Shown piece after piece: positions 43,250 through 53,774 of a stretch of 64,000 bases of DNA. A program made the position numbers and the translations under genes. The first letter of the stretch is position 1. Each line of letters begins with the position of its first letter. Location: NCBI GenBank assembly GCA_947095585.1, contig OX352761.1:65052882-65116881 (forward strand), in the 5' to 3' direction. Source of the DNA: Nephrocerus scutellatus. Its lineage: Eukaryota; Arthropoda; Insecta; Diptera; Pipunculidae. A model generated the notes under the pieces. It was not told the origin of the DNA. It did no database searches and worked only from the letters and a program-made list of their open reading frames with translations.

Positions 43250-45075
43250 AAGCCGAAAGGGATCACTTCCAAATTTATATAAAAAAGTGTTTTCCATTGG
43301 AGATACAGATGTGTATAAAATTTGAAGAAAATCGGGTACCTTTTTAAATAAGATTTGTATGGTTGTCCCCGACCCCGGGGCCCGATCACTACAAAATATT
43401 TACAAAAAGTGTTGTCCATCGGAGATAGAAATGTATATAAAATTTGAAGAAAATCAGATACTTTTTTTATAAGATTTGTATGGGTGGCCCCCGACCCCGG
43501 TGCGCAATCACTCCAAATATTTACAAAATTCTGGTCCATCGGACGTACACATGTGTATAAAATTTGAAGAAAATCGGATATTTTTTTATAAGATTTTTAT
43601 GGGTGCCCCCCCCCCCCCCCTCCCGAACCGGGGTGCGATTGCTCCAAAATATTTACAAAAAGTATTGTCCATCGGAGATATACATGTATATAAAATTTGA
43701 AGAAAATCGGGTATTTTTTTATAAAATTTGTATGGGTGCCCATCGAACTCGGGGCCCGATCACCCTAAATATTTACAAAAAGTGTTGTCCATCGAAGATC
43801 CACATGTCTATAAAGTTTGAAGAAAATCGGGTACTTCTTTTTATAAAATTTGTATGCGTGCCCCCGACCCGGGGTCCGTTCACTCCAAAATATTTACAAA
43901 AAGTGTTGTCCATCGGAGTTACATATGTATATAAAATTTGAAGAAAATCGAATACATTTTTTATAAGCTTTGTATGGGTGCCCACCGAACCCGAGGCCCG
44001 ATCACTCTAAATATTTAGTAGAAGTCTGGTTCATCGGAGTTATACATGTATATAAAATTTGAAGAAATACGGGTATTTTTTTTTTATAAAATTTGTATGG
44101 GTACGCCCCGACCCTGGGGCGCAATCACTCCCATTTATTTACAAAAAGTGTGGTCGATCGGAGATACACATGTGTATAAAATTTGAAAAAAATCGGAAAT
44201 TTTTTTTATAAGATTTGTATTGTGCCCCCCGAAACCCTGGGACCCGATCACTACCAATGTATATGTGTATAAAATTTGAAAAAAATCTGATATTTTTTTA
44301 TAAAATTTGTATGGTGCCCCCCGAAACCCCGGGGCCCGATCACTACCAAATATTTACAAAAAGTGTTGTCCATCAAAGATAACCATGTCTATAAAATTTG
44401 AAGAAAATCGGGTACTTCTTTTTATAAAATTTGTGTGGGTGCCCTCCGAACCCGGGGTCCGATCACTCTCAAATATTTACAAAAAGTGTTGTCCATCGGA
44501 GATACACATGAGTATAAAATTTAAAGAAAATCGGGTAATTCTTTTTATAAAATTTGTATGGGTGCCCCCCCGACCCGGGGCCCGATCACTCCAAAATATT
44601 TACAAAAAGTGTTGTACATCAGAGATAGAAATGTATATAAAATTTGAAGAAAATCGGATACTTTTTTTATAAGATTTGTATGGGTACCCCCCCCCCCCCG
44701 CCAATGGGGCGCAATCACTCCCAAATATTTACAAAAAGTCTGATCGATCTGAGATACACATGTATATATAATTTTAAGAAAATCGGATTGTTTTTTTTTA
44801 TAAGATTTGTATGGCCCCGAAACCACGGGACCCCATCACTACCCAATTTTTACAAAAGTGTTGTCCATCGGAGAGACACATGTGTATGCAAATTGAAGAA
44901 AATCGGGTTTTTTTATAAAATTGGTATGGTTGTCCCCCGACCACGGAGCCCGATCACTTCCAAATATTAACAAAAAGTGTTGTCCATCAAAGATACACAT
45001 GTCAATAAAATATGAAGAAAATCTGATACTTTTTTTATAAGATTTGTATGGGTGTCATCCGACCCGGGGCCCCTT
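43250..45075 (-). repeat. Satellite 2, reverse array
   Basis: About 15 units in the orientation opposite to 39883-42655 (GTGTTGTCCATCGGAGATAC, then AAATTTGAAGAAAATCGGGT, then TTTGTATGGGTGCCCC). C-runs at about 43607-43620 and 44687-44698 mirror the G-run of the other array. It ends at the T-rich tail of the neighbouring LINE. Confidence 0.93.
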
Positions 45076-45239
45076 AACCTATTGCTTAACCTATTTTTTT
45101 TTTTTTTGGTTTGTTTTTTTTTTTTTTTTCCAAAGGGCGGGCCCGGGGGCCCACTGGACTTTTATATTTTTTCCTTTAAAACTACTTAATAATAATACTT
45201 AACTTAAAGGGGAGGAATAAATGGAATTTCGAAGGGAGG

Positions 45240-46048
45240 ATATACTTGAGTGGAAATCAAAAGTGTTCTGTGCCTTGTTAGCCATTCGCAGCATTCTGGT
45301 CATTGGTTCAAAATAGCCGTAGTTGGTGCGGTGGTGAGGGAGACAAAAGAGCGGAACAGATCTAAGGCTACGTGGGTTAGTGTGAAGGGAGATAATTTCT
45401 TATAGTGCGAGAGAATCGATTGTTCCAGATAATAGTTGGTGTATGAAGAGTATGTCAGCAACTTCGCGACGTTTTACAAGGGTTTGCAAGTTGATCAATT
45501 TTAGCCTATTTTCGTAGGGGGGTAGGATATAGTTGTCGGCCCATGGGTGACCGCGTAACGCAAAACGGATAAACCTGCGCTGCACAGCTTTAATTCTATG
45601 GGAGTGGGTGTCGTGAAATGGAGACCAGACTTGGCTGGCGTATTCAAGCTGTGGTCTGACAAAGGTAATGGAAAGGGATTTAGTAACGTAAGGGTTAGAA
45701 AATTCTTTGGACCATCGTTTTATGAAACCGAGAGAAGAATTTGCCTTTTGTATAATATGATCGATATGGGAACGGAAGTTGAGCTCCCTGTCACAGATAA
45801 TACCCAGATCGCGTATAAAAGAGACTGAAGGAACTGGATTGTTCCGAAAGTAATAGGTTCTGAGGGGTGGGGGAAGTCGTTTGCGGGAGAACGTAATGGA
45901 TTGACATTTATCGACATTAAGTTCTATGAGATTGAGAATCTGAAGAGAACCCTGTACTGGCGCTTCTCAAGGTACGATTTCAGCCATGAAATGAAAAGGG
46001 TGGAAATCAGAGGGCTTTAAGTTTAAGGTAAATGTTTTGGTGGCATAT
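45240..46048 (-). pseudogene. LINE ORF2 C-terminal part
   Basis: Across frames: VPSVSFIRDLGIICDREL then NFRSHIDHIIQKANSSLGF, QLEYASQVWSPFHDTHSH, and VQRRFIRFALRG. These are the post-catalytic RT motifs through the C-terminal domain. Between this part and the motif-A fragment at 46049 the GxPQGS and FADD segments are absent, so about 100 bp of unrelated reading replaces what should be several hundred bases. Confidence 0.8.
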
Positions 46049-46813
46049 TTAATCAAAAGTGTTGCTGAAGTCGGTAGTGATGACATCCACTTCCTTACTA
46101 TCCTCTAAGGCTTGAAGAGTTTTAGAGACAAATTCGGTGAGGTTAGTCGTAGTGGATCTGCCCTTTAAGAAACCGTGCTGTTGAGGAGAAAATATCGATT
46201 TGCAGTGAAAGTATAGGGAGTCGTAGACAATGCTTTCGAAGAGTTTGGGGATTGAAGGGAGTTTAGCTATGGGTCGGTAGTTTGATACCTCGCTTTTACT
46301 ACCTTTTTTATGAATAGGGAAAATAAAGGAGTCCTTCCATAATTTTGGGAAAATGGCTTGGGAGAGTGAGAGTCGAAATAATGTCGTAACGGGCTGACTT
46401 ATAGCGTTTACATATTTTTTTAAGAATATGGCGGGCAGACCATCGGGACCGGGGGAAAAGTCGTCCTTGAGACGATTAATCTTTTCGCGCACTATATCAG
46501 TCCTTATGTCGACAGAGATAAGAGAGCTTTGAGGGCCATTATGCAGGTAGTTAAAATAGTCAAGTGCCGGTTCGTACGGGTGGTCACTAAATGATTGGCT
46601 GAAAAAGGTGGCAAAGAGGTTGGCTATCACTTTAGGGTCTGCATATGAAGTGTTGTTTAGTTTTAGAGTGGACGGGAAGCCATATGACTTTCTTTTGACG
46701 TTAATAAATTGGTAGAAACGTCTAGGATCAGTGATAAGGCTATGTTGCATTCTGTAGATGTATTCGAGATAGAGAGATTCGCAGAGGGTGGAAAAGCGGA
46801 AGTAAGCTTGTTG
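46049..46813 (-). pseudogene. LINE reverse transcriptase, N-terminal half
   Basis: In frame with the endonuclease after a stop at 46814. It has FYQFINVKRKSYGFPSTLKL, LKDDFSPGPDGLPAIFLKKY, FIFPIHKKGSKSEVSNYRPI and QQHGFLKGRSTTTNL, and ends in motif A as VDVITTDFSNTFD, with the catalytic Asp kept. It stops right after motif A at the internal deletion. Confidence 0.9.
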
Positions 46814-48016
46814 TTAGAAAGAAAAGTCTGAGTCTGATCTGGATAACAGGTTAGTTTTCCATAATTTGTTTCTGGCATTGCGAATAGTACGTAGTTCTTT
46901 ATTATACCAGGGAGGGGAGGACGAGCAGTTTTTACGTGGCACATAAGGGATAGATTGGAGAAGACAGTCAAAAATTGCTGTGTAGAAGAAGTCGAGAGCG
47001 AGGTCAATGGGAGTGTTGTTGTTTAGAAATAGGCTGAAGTTTAAGTTATTGACTAGGTTGTTAAGTTTAACGAAGTCAGCTTTGCGAAAGTTGAAAGACA
47101 GAGAAATCTCAGAAACTAGAGTAATGTTGTTGTTATCATACGAAAAGGTAAAAGCGAGAAGGGGGTGATAGTGATCAAGGGTGGAGAGAAGATGGGTACT
47201 CGCGGTAACCACGGAATTATGAGCGTCAGTGAAGAAAATGAGATCTAGCTGCCTCCCAAATTTGTTGGTGATCCCATTAATCTGAAAAAGGCCGGAGTCG
47301 AAAAGACGGTCTGTGAGGAGGGTTTCCGCTGCTGAGGAGGAATTAGTTGGAACAAAGGATGATTCGCCCTCTGATAGAGCCCATTGCAAATGCGGGAGGT
47401 TGAAATCGCCAACAATTATAAGATCGTCCCCAGGATCAGCGACATCAAATAGAGAGTCAAGTGCATCAACAGCTAGTTGGTATACTTGGGTTGGTTGAGC
47501 AGGGCGAATATAACAGCAGCATATGTATAAGCTCCGTTTGGATAAGGATAATTTAGCCCCTTCTTTTGAATGGGCGTTTGAGCATTTAACGAGGGTTGCA
47601 TCGAGATTATTGCGTATGGCTAATAGAACACCGCGACCGAGGGAGAGGCCACTATTATTCTGGCCGTCAGCGCGAAAGACTGCAAAGTCAGAAGTGAAAA
47701 GTTCACCGTTAAGAAAGTTGGGACAAAGGTTGGTTTCGGTAGGTGCAAAAATGTCATAAGGAAGTATTTGTGAGTGAAGGTACACCATCGAGGTTTTGGT
47801 ACGAAGTCCCCTGACATTCTGATAGTGAATAGAAAGGAACTGCGGTGCACTACCGACTGTGAGAGATGGAGCAATTGGATAGGAGTTAGGGGCGAAAATA
47901 ATTTTTGTGGTTATTACGGGATTTTTGAATATACGAGACACGTTTGGAGCCAATATGAGAAGCATAGGTTGAAAGGTCTGTAGCCACAGTGGAAGAAGAA
48001 ATGTTGAAACTCTCAT
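46814..48016 (-). CDS. LINE ORF2 endonuclease domain (APE type)
   Basis: 400 residues. The endonuclease landmarks are in order: IHYQNVRGLRTKTSMVYLHS (Asn metal-site region), PTETNLCP (Glu region, written T-E-T), GDDLIIVGDFNLPHLQW (Asp/Asn active site), QLDLIFFTD and LSTLDHYHPLLAF (final Asp-His). It would nick target DNA to prime reverse transcription. Most active-site residues look intact. The first about 60 residues overlap ORF1 and may precede the true start. Confidence 0.88.
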   Translation of the reverse strand: MRVSTFLLPLWLQTFQPMLLILAPNVSRIFKNPVITTKIIFAPNSYPIAPSLTVGSAPQFLSIHYQNVRGLRTKTSMVYLHSQILPYDIFAPTETNLCPNFLNGELFTSDFAVFRADGQNNSGLSLGRGVLLAIRNNLDATLVKCSNAHSKEGAKLSLSKRSLYICCCYIRPAQPTQVYQLAVDALDSLFDVADPGDDLIIVGDFNLPHLQWALSEGESSFVPTNSSSAAETLLTDRLFDSGLFQINGITNKFGRQLDLIFFTDAHNSVVTASTHLLSTLDHYHPLLAFTFSYDNNNITLVSEISLSFNFRKADFVKLNNLVNNLNFSLFLNNNTPIDLALDFFYTAIFDCLLQSIPYVPRKNCSSSPPWYNKELRTIRNARNKLWKTNLLSRSDSDFSF

Positions 48017-48985
48017 GAAAACGAGTGTAGATATTTCTTAGGGCTGCAGGGTCTGTTGGGAGGCCCTCTTTTTGAATCAAAACCATAACATTCGTCTTTG
48101 TCTTGCCGTCTATGCAGACGGAATCGGGCTTGTCATATAAGTAGGCAAGATAAAGACGGACATTTTCGAAAAGCCGGTGATCGCGAAGTCTCGACATAAT
48201 GTAGCGGCAGTCGAGGTCATTAATCATTGACGTGGGGTCCGTTAGTTTAGATGTGAGTTTAACGGTGGGAAGAATAAGATCGAAAGTAGGGGGAGATGCA
48301 TTAGGTGCCAAAGCGGCCGAGTAGGGTTCAGCGAGGGCGGTAGAGTTACTGCGAGAATACGTGGATGTGGAAGTGGCAGAAGTGCTAGGATGGGTTAACT
48401 GGGAAGAAGAGAGAGAGGGTGAAGATGGATTAAGGGTATGGGAGTATTTGAAATTCGAGTAGGATGGTCTAATAGAAGGAGGGATTTTGGTAGTAGAGGG
48501 AGGAGCAGAGACGGGCGTCAGATTAAATGAGACCCGATTACGATTATGAATAGACTTGGAAGGTAGGGAGGTGTTTAATGGACTAGTGGATACATTAGTA
48601 AATTTGTTGCGGAATGTGGAGGGTGGACGAAGCAGAGGGGTAAAGTTGGGGAAGATTCCCTTATTGAAGCTCCAATTAGGATTTAGTGTAGGTTGAAAAT
48701 GGGAGTGTGAAGTGTTAGGATGAGGCTTATGTTGAAGAAGGGATTGGGAAGAATTAGAATTAAATTTATGCTTGGGCTTCGTGCTAAAATTACTACTAAC
48801 GTTATCAGTTTCCGGGATCATTCTTCTCATCCTCATCTTATTCAGGCGAAAGACTTTGCCAGATGGGTTGACGAAAAGCCAACCGTATTTCTTAGGTATT
48901 TTGAGGCTTAAGGAGCTGGAATTTTTGGAGTTGGATGGGGAGGTTATCCTGCAATCTTTGATGATGATGTTGAACTTCATATAAA
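47886..48985 (-). pseudogene. LINE ORF1, C-terminal part
   Basis: Reads KFNIIIKDCRITSPSNSKNS then KKYGWLFVNPSGKVFRLNKM, a long Ser/Thr/Pro/Asn-rich linker (residues about 80-240), and a folded-looking end (LRDHRLFENVRLYLAYLYDK, IQKEGLPTDP, YTRFHESFNIS). It continues the ORF1 N-terminal frame after a frameshift around 48980-49010. RNA-chaperone function is assumed only from the position; no zinc knuckle is seen. Confidence 0.7.
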
Positions 48986-49836
48986 AATAATTGTGTCATC
49001 CAGGTGGTATCAGCTTGTCGAGGAGAGCCGTTGACGATGAAATCTATATATTCTTCGGATTTGCTATTGTTAAGTATATTGAGATTGTTAATCCGTTGTT
49101 TCCATTCGGAGAGGGTCCATGTCGTGCAGAGACGAATAATTGTGGGGAGGGGTTGCGCTTCTGGTTGTGGAGCAGTAGATCGCAGAGCAGCTGGTGTGTG
49201 GGTTACGGTTCCGAGAGAAGGACTGGTGTGTGGTGGCATGATTGATGCTGAAGAAGATGAATGCGATTCTGGTGGTGTGGTGCACGCCATTTCTAACATC
49301 TCAGTGAGGATGGAGGTTTTATAGCCAGAACAGGATTGCGGCTGAGGAATGTCGTCAATATTGTTTGATGTAATTTTGATCTCCTTAGCAATGTCACCCA
49401 TCATGATTCGGGATGCAGCGACTTCATCGCCTAGGTCGTCGATTCTGCGTGCTAAATCATGTAGGCGTTGATCAACACTGGGGTTTTGGGGATGCGTTAT
49501 AAGATCGGAGCGAAGGGATTTTAAGGAGTCATTGAATGTTGATAATTGGGACTGAACGAACGATTTGAAGGACTCGTTAATTAAGAGGATACACGAGTCG
49601 AGGGCGGATAACAAGTCATTTCTAAGCGATAGAATATTTTGTTTCACGGGGTCACTAGGGGGGTTATTTAACACATCAACGATATTTGTGAGAAGCTTGT
49701 CTATACCTTTAAGTTTAGAGTTAAAATGGTTTGTTGAGTGGCCTATAGTGTTACTGAGCTCATCGAAGCTTTTATTAAACTCATCGATTTTAGATAGTTG
49801 GCAGAGTAGTTTCTTATAGCGCAGTTTGTTATCCGA
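48986..49836 (-). pseudogene. LINE ORF1, N-terminal coiled-coil part
   Basis: The likely start is the Met of MSDNKLRYKKLLCQLSKIDE at about 49836. Heptad-like helical sequence follows (FDELSNTIGHSTNHFNSKLK, RLHDLARRIDDLGDEVAASR), then a Pro/Ser-rich linker and WTLSEWKQRINNLNILNNS. Coiled-coil N-termini are common in LINE ORF1 proteins that trimerise on RNA. The upstream sequence 49840-49870 is an ATAACATAAC-type simple repeat, plausibly the 5' end. Confidence 0.7.
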
Positions 49837-49870
49837 CATTAACATAACATAACATAACAATAACATTTAC

Positions 49871-50384
49871 ATTTAACATAAACAATATCACGTTTGCTCA
49901 GACCAACACAAATGGGGTGGAAAGATTTACCACAAAGACCATTGCACTGGATTATTTCCGCGTTGGTATCTTTAACCGCACAATTCGAAAATCCGCCGAG
50001 CTGCGACATTTTTAAGCTTGGTTATGGGGGAAGGTCAGTAACAAAAAAAAGTAGGTCACGAAAGCGATTGTGGAACACACGAAACAGCGGCGATGACCGA
50101 GAATTGCAATTTGGCAAATATCAGTAATTTGTATTAAACTTAGGGCGGTGACCAAATATTGCGAGTAGACACTAATTCAATACGAAATAACGTCGGTGAC
50201 CGAAAATTGCAAGTAAGCAGAAATCAAAGTTAATGTAATAATTGTTTTAGAAAAATTGTTCTACTCGGTGAGCCCAGCTTATATTGCTGCGTAAGGGAAT
50301 ATGAATTGATATTTAATTACTTAATTATGCGGAGCGGAAGAAAAATGCGTCCGTACTGGTCGGTGGTTATTATAGTTTTTTGAG
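49871..50384. other. LINE leader or flanking sequence with a spaced motif
   Basis: No gene. A motif near CGGTGACCGAAAATTGCAAG occurs three times with drift (about 50085, 50140, 50190), spaced roughly 50 bp. It could be tandem leader sequence of the LINE at 45084-49870, but this is not shown. Confidence 0.4.
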
Positions 50385-50822
50385 TGTTTTCCATTGGAGA
50401 TACAGATGTGTATAAAATTTGAAGAAAATCGGGTACCTTTTTTAATAAGATTTGTATGGATGTTCCCGACCCCGGGGCCCGATCACTCCAAATAATTACA
50501 AAAAGTCTGGTCCATCGGACATACACATGTGTATAAAATTTGAAGAAAGTCGGGTACTTTTTTTATAAAATTTGTATGGGTGCCTCCCAGACCCCGGGGC
50601 CTGGTCACTCCCAAAAATTTACAAAAAGTTTGTCCATCGGAGATACACATGTGCATACAATTTGAAGAAAATCTGGACGTTTTTTTTTATAAGATTTGTA
50701 TGGGTGCCCCACGACCCCGGAGCCGGATTACTCCCAAAAATTTACAAAAAGTGTTGTCCATTGGAGATACACATGTGTATACAATTTGAAGAAAATCTGA
50801 AATTTATTTTTTATAAGATTGT
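50385..50822 (-). repeat. Satellite 2, short reverse array
   Basis: About 3.7 units (TTTTCCATTGGAGATACAGA, AAATTTGAAGAAAATCGGGT, TGTATGGGTGCC). The right edge reads TTGTAATGGTGCACTCGC, a variant resembling the TGTAATGGTG seen at the LTR-like arm at 56478. Confidence 0.9.
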
Positions 50823-51836
50823 AATGGTGCACTCGCATTAAGCGAATGAATCTTAAAAGCTATGCAGTAAGAGAACATAAATCGCTGCACAGAAATATCC
50901 CACCAAAAGTATTCGATGCAACCTAACGCACAACGCTCACTATCGGTTCCCTTGCGCGCCGTGTAAATAAGTACCAAATAAGCCATTGTAAATGATTCTG
51001 TACAGAGGCATTGCGAAATGCAGAAATGACCGTCGTCTCGCTCTAACACCCATCAAGGGGCCAAAACGACTTGTTGCAGAAAACATTGTCAAAAGGAATT
51101 TCTTTTCATGAGAGTTGGCGAGGAGACAGCACGTCAAAGAAATCGCTCCGTCAAGGAAAATTAAAATTTGAAAAAAAAATAAAGAAGTGGAAGGAAAAAG
51201 AATTGGGAATTGGACATCCAGAAAAAAAAAAGGAAAATACTAAGAAAAGGAACGCTAGGAAGAGGAACAAGACGATCCAAAAGAAAAAAAAGGAAAAAGG
51301 AAAGCGGAGGGGTAAGTGTGGAACTTAGAATAAATTTTGTTATTGCAATTAGTAATCGGGCTACATCGTTGTAATCCCCCCCACAATTTATAAAAAAGGG
51401 CGAAATTTGTCAACAAGAAGAAGTCCGCTACAGCAAGGAATAAATATTCCTAACCAAAAAAGGCCGAATCGCAGCTGACGATTGAGGAGAAGAGGCCACC
51501 ACGCGAGCCGAGTTCCAACAGAAATCGCCCTTTTCCCTCACGTAAGTACTGCTATTATATTATTCTGCTTTTGGGGCGCCCAGAGTGGCCGTTGGTGCAC
51601 CTAGAGATTCAGAAGGCCCATCTGCTCGAGCGCATGTCTTCTGGGGCCGGTCCGATAAAATTGTTACAGTGATCCAATTAGATATTTTCCTCCCATTCAA
51701 ATCGATGCAAAATATCCTTCTGAAATCCGGTCTTCTGGATTCAATACTTAAAATTCCAAAGTCCATATAAAGCACACTGGTATGTGGGACTTCCGTTTAA
51801 GAACTTATCGCAACAATTTCGCAAACAATTTCCGTC
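50823..51836. other. Sequence without a recognised gene
   Basis: Contains a Lys-rich frame at 51150-51328 caused by an AAAAAGGAAAA-type low-complexity run, and a good-looking splice donor (CTCAC/GTAAGTAC near 51541). 51560-51780 has open frames on both strands with no domain. It may hold non-coding exon or promoter sequence for the fragment at 51837, but I cannot show that. Confidence 0.4.
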
Positions 51837-52310
51837 ATGATCATGTCAGAAAAAACCACAGACTGCCTTGCAGTCAGCGTCCATAATAATAAGGGGAATT
51901 ATTACTGGCCACGTACCATTCGCGGCAAAGAAGTGTGGCAACAATGCGCAGGCGAATCGCTAGCGGAAGTGTTTACTACCTATCAGTGCAATGACAATGG
52001 TGAATGGAGGAATCTAAACACGGATCAATGTCCCTACATCAGCGACGCAACACGCATTCTTGAGCAGTTTGCTAAAGTAAATTCATCAATAGCAAAAGGC
52101 AGCGTATTGGAGAGTGCTAAGCGAATGGATAACTTGACGCAATCACAGGATAATCTGCGAAAATTTCGGGATCCTATTTTCTTTTTATCGCTAAAACTTT
52201 ACGAAACTACCTTGCTTCCATCCAAGAGAAAAGGATCTCGGCTCCATGTTATTAGATATCGTATCACAAATGTTAAGGCTTCCGTAAACACCGCACTACA
52301 AAGCGCAGGC
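51837..52310 (+). pseudogene. Adhesion GPCR-like fragment: hormone-receptor motif and start of GAIN region, frameshifted
   Basis: The first frame contains a hormone-receptor motif: DCLAVS, NYYWPRTIRGKEVWQQC, TTYQCNDNGEWRN and TDQCPY, with the four Cys and two Trp in register. ISDATRILEQFAKVNSS and RMDNLTQSQDNLRKF follow. The match then hops frame: FIAKTLRNYLASIQEK (+1) and LGSMLLDIVSQMLRLP (another), both typical of the GAIN-domain start in adhesion GPCRs. In a working receptor these parts are extracellular. At least two frameshifts mean a pseudogene or assembly errors. Possible splice acceptors lie near 51850-51873. An ADGRA-like assignment is only a guess. Downstream sequence dissolves into tandem repeats. 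Confidence 0.6.
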
Positions 52311-52317
52311 TTTGACA

Positions 52318-52605
52318 ACATACAATTAAATATTATTACTTACTCATACCTCTTTCACACTACAATTATATTTAGAATTATTAGATTACAATTACATATT
52401 ATTACTCACTCATACCTGTTTCACACTACAATTATATGTAGAATTACTAGATTACAATTAAATATTATTATTAGATTACATTTACATATTATTACTCACT
52501 CATACCTCTTTCACACTACAATTATATTAAGAATTATTAGATTACAATTACCTATTATTACTCACTCATACCTCTTTCACACTACAATTATATTATTCCA
52601 CTTTC
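52318..52605 (+). repeat. AT-rich tandem repeat, about 65-100 bp units
   Basis: Units of ATTATTACTCACTCATACCT, CTTTCACACTACAATTATAT and AGAATTATTAGATTACAATT, four imperfect copies with indels. The reading frame continuing from the GPCR fragment (Ile/His/Tyr-rich) is an artefact of this repeat. Confidence 0.85.
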
Positions 52606-52612
52606 TTAATTA

Positions 52613-53380
52613 ATTATATTATAAATTATAAGTATCTCATAGGATACACTTACCTTTTCCACAATTCAATTACATTCAGATTTTAAGAATGATGATTACT
52701 TATATCGTTCCACTTTCTTAATTAATTACATTATAAATTATAACTTTCTCGTAGGATACACTTACCTTTTCCACAATTCAATTTTATTTAGTTTTAAGAA
52801 TCATGATTACTTGTATTTTTCCACTTTCCTAATTAATTACATTATAAATTATAACTATCTCGTAGGATACACTTACCTTTTCCACAATTCAATTACATTC
52901 AGGTTTTAAGAATCTTGATTACTTATATCGTTCCACTTTCTTAATTAATTACATTATAAATTATAACTATCTCGTAGGATACACTTACCTTTTCCACAAT
53001 TCAATTATATTTAGTTTTTAAGAATCATGATTACTTGTATTTTTCCATTTTCTTAATTAATTATATTATAAATTATAAGTATCTCAAAGGATACACTTAC
53101 CTTTTCCACAATTCAATTACATTCAGATTTTAAGAATCATGATTGCTTATATCGTTCCACTTTCTTAATTAATTATATTATAAATTATAACTATCTCGTA
53201 GGATACACTTACCTTTTCCACAATTCAATTTTATTTAGTTTTAAGAATCATGATTACTTGTACTTTTCCATTTTCTTAATTAATTATATTATAAATTATA
53301 AGTATCTCGTAGGATACACTTACCTTTTTCACAATTCAATTATATTTAGTTTTTAAGAATCATGATTACCTTTATTATTC
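52613..53380 (+). repeat. 112-bp tandem repeat, about seven units
   Basis: Landmark AGGATACACTTACC recurs at 52641, 52753, 52864, 52975, 53088, 53200 and 53311 (spacing 111-113). Units also have TTTCCACAATTCAATTA, TTAAGAATCATGATTACTT and CACTTTCTTAATTAATTA. Units alternate between two variants (ATTCAGATTTTAAG and TTTAGTTTTTAAG). Confidence 0.92.
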
Positions 53381-53394
53381 CACTTGATTTATTT

Positions 53395-53727
53395 TGTTAA
53401 TTATAAACAAAAAAACATTCGTATAATGCCTCATGAAGTAATAAATAGCTTAAGTTGTAACGTAAAGGAATTAAAAAGGGAGTTTTTATTGAGTTCAGAT
53501 CTCGTCGCCCCCATGAATTAAGATACAGGTCAACGAGGCCTGGTGCACGCATTAAATATATTTATGATGGTGGAAGCAGGTGACGGGCCAAGACCCCACC
53601 CCATTCCGGCGAGCTGGTTAGAGCGTATGCTAGGCGTGCACACCAGGCTTAAGTCGCAGCTGCTTCAACGTTTGTGAGCTCTTAACAAAAGAATCACCAT
53701 TACATAAACTGGCGCCCAATGTGGGGC
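53395..53727 (+). mobile_element. LTR-like arm with primer-binding site
   Basis: The end CACCATTACA at 53695-53704 is followed after five bases by TGGCGCCCAATGTGGGGC (53710-53727), a strong primer-binding-site candidate. Upstream, 53560-53660 (ATGATGGTGGAAGCAGGTGA, CCCCATTCCGGCGAGCTGGT, ATGCTAGGCGTGCACACCAG) is about 70% like the inverted arm at 56478-56610. The start at 53395 (TGTTAATTATAA) is a guess. No internal coding region follows; instead satellite 2 begins at 53775. Confidence 0.55.
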
Positions 53728-53774
53728 CTAAGTGTAAAGTGTATGCGGTTCAGATAGGCTTTCAAAAATCACCA

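Larger units (their letters stand above)
45084..49870 (-). mobile_element. Near-full-length LINE with ORF1 and ORF2
   Basis: On the minus strand: ORF1 (49836 to about 47890, one frameshift), overlapping ORF2 with endonuclease and RT (48016 to about 45240), then an A-rich tail seen as T-runs at 45088-45130. ORF1-ORF2 overlap is about 130 nt. Defects are one frameshift in ORF1, one in-frame stop in ORF2 near 46814 and loss of the RT catalytic region. CR1/Jockey-group features are present; the family is not named. Confidence 0.85.

Noticed and set aside
40381..45000. Many 60-125-residue ORFs in satellite 2
   Set aside because: Same reason: repeat-generated frames that shift between units and occur on both strands.
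51071..51328. Lys-rich 85-residue ORF as a nuclear protein
   Set aside because: Driven by AAAAAGGAAAA-type low complexity.
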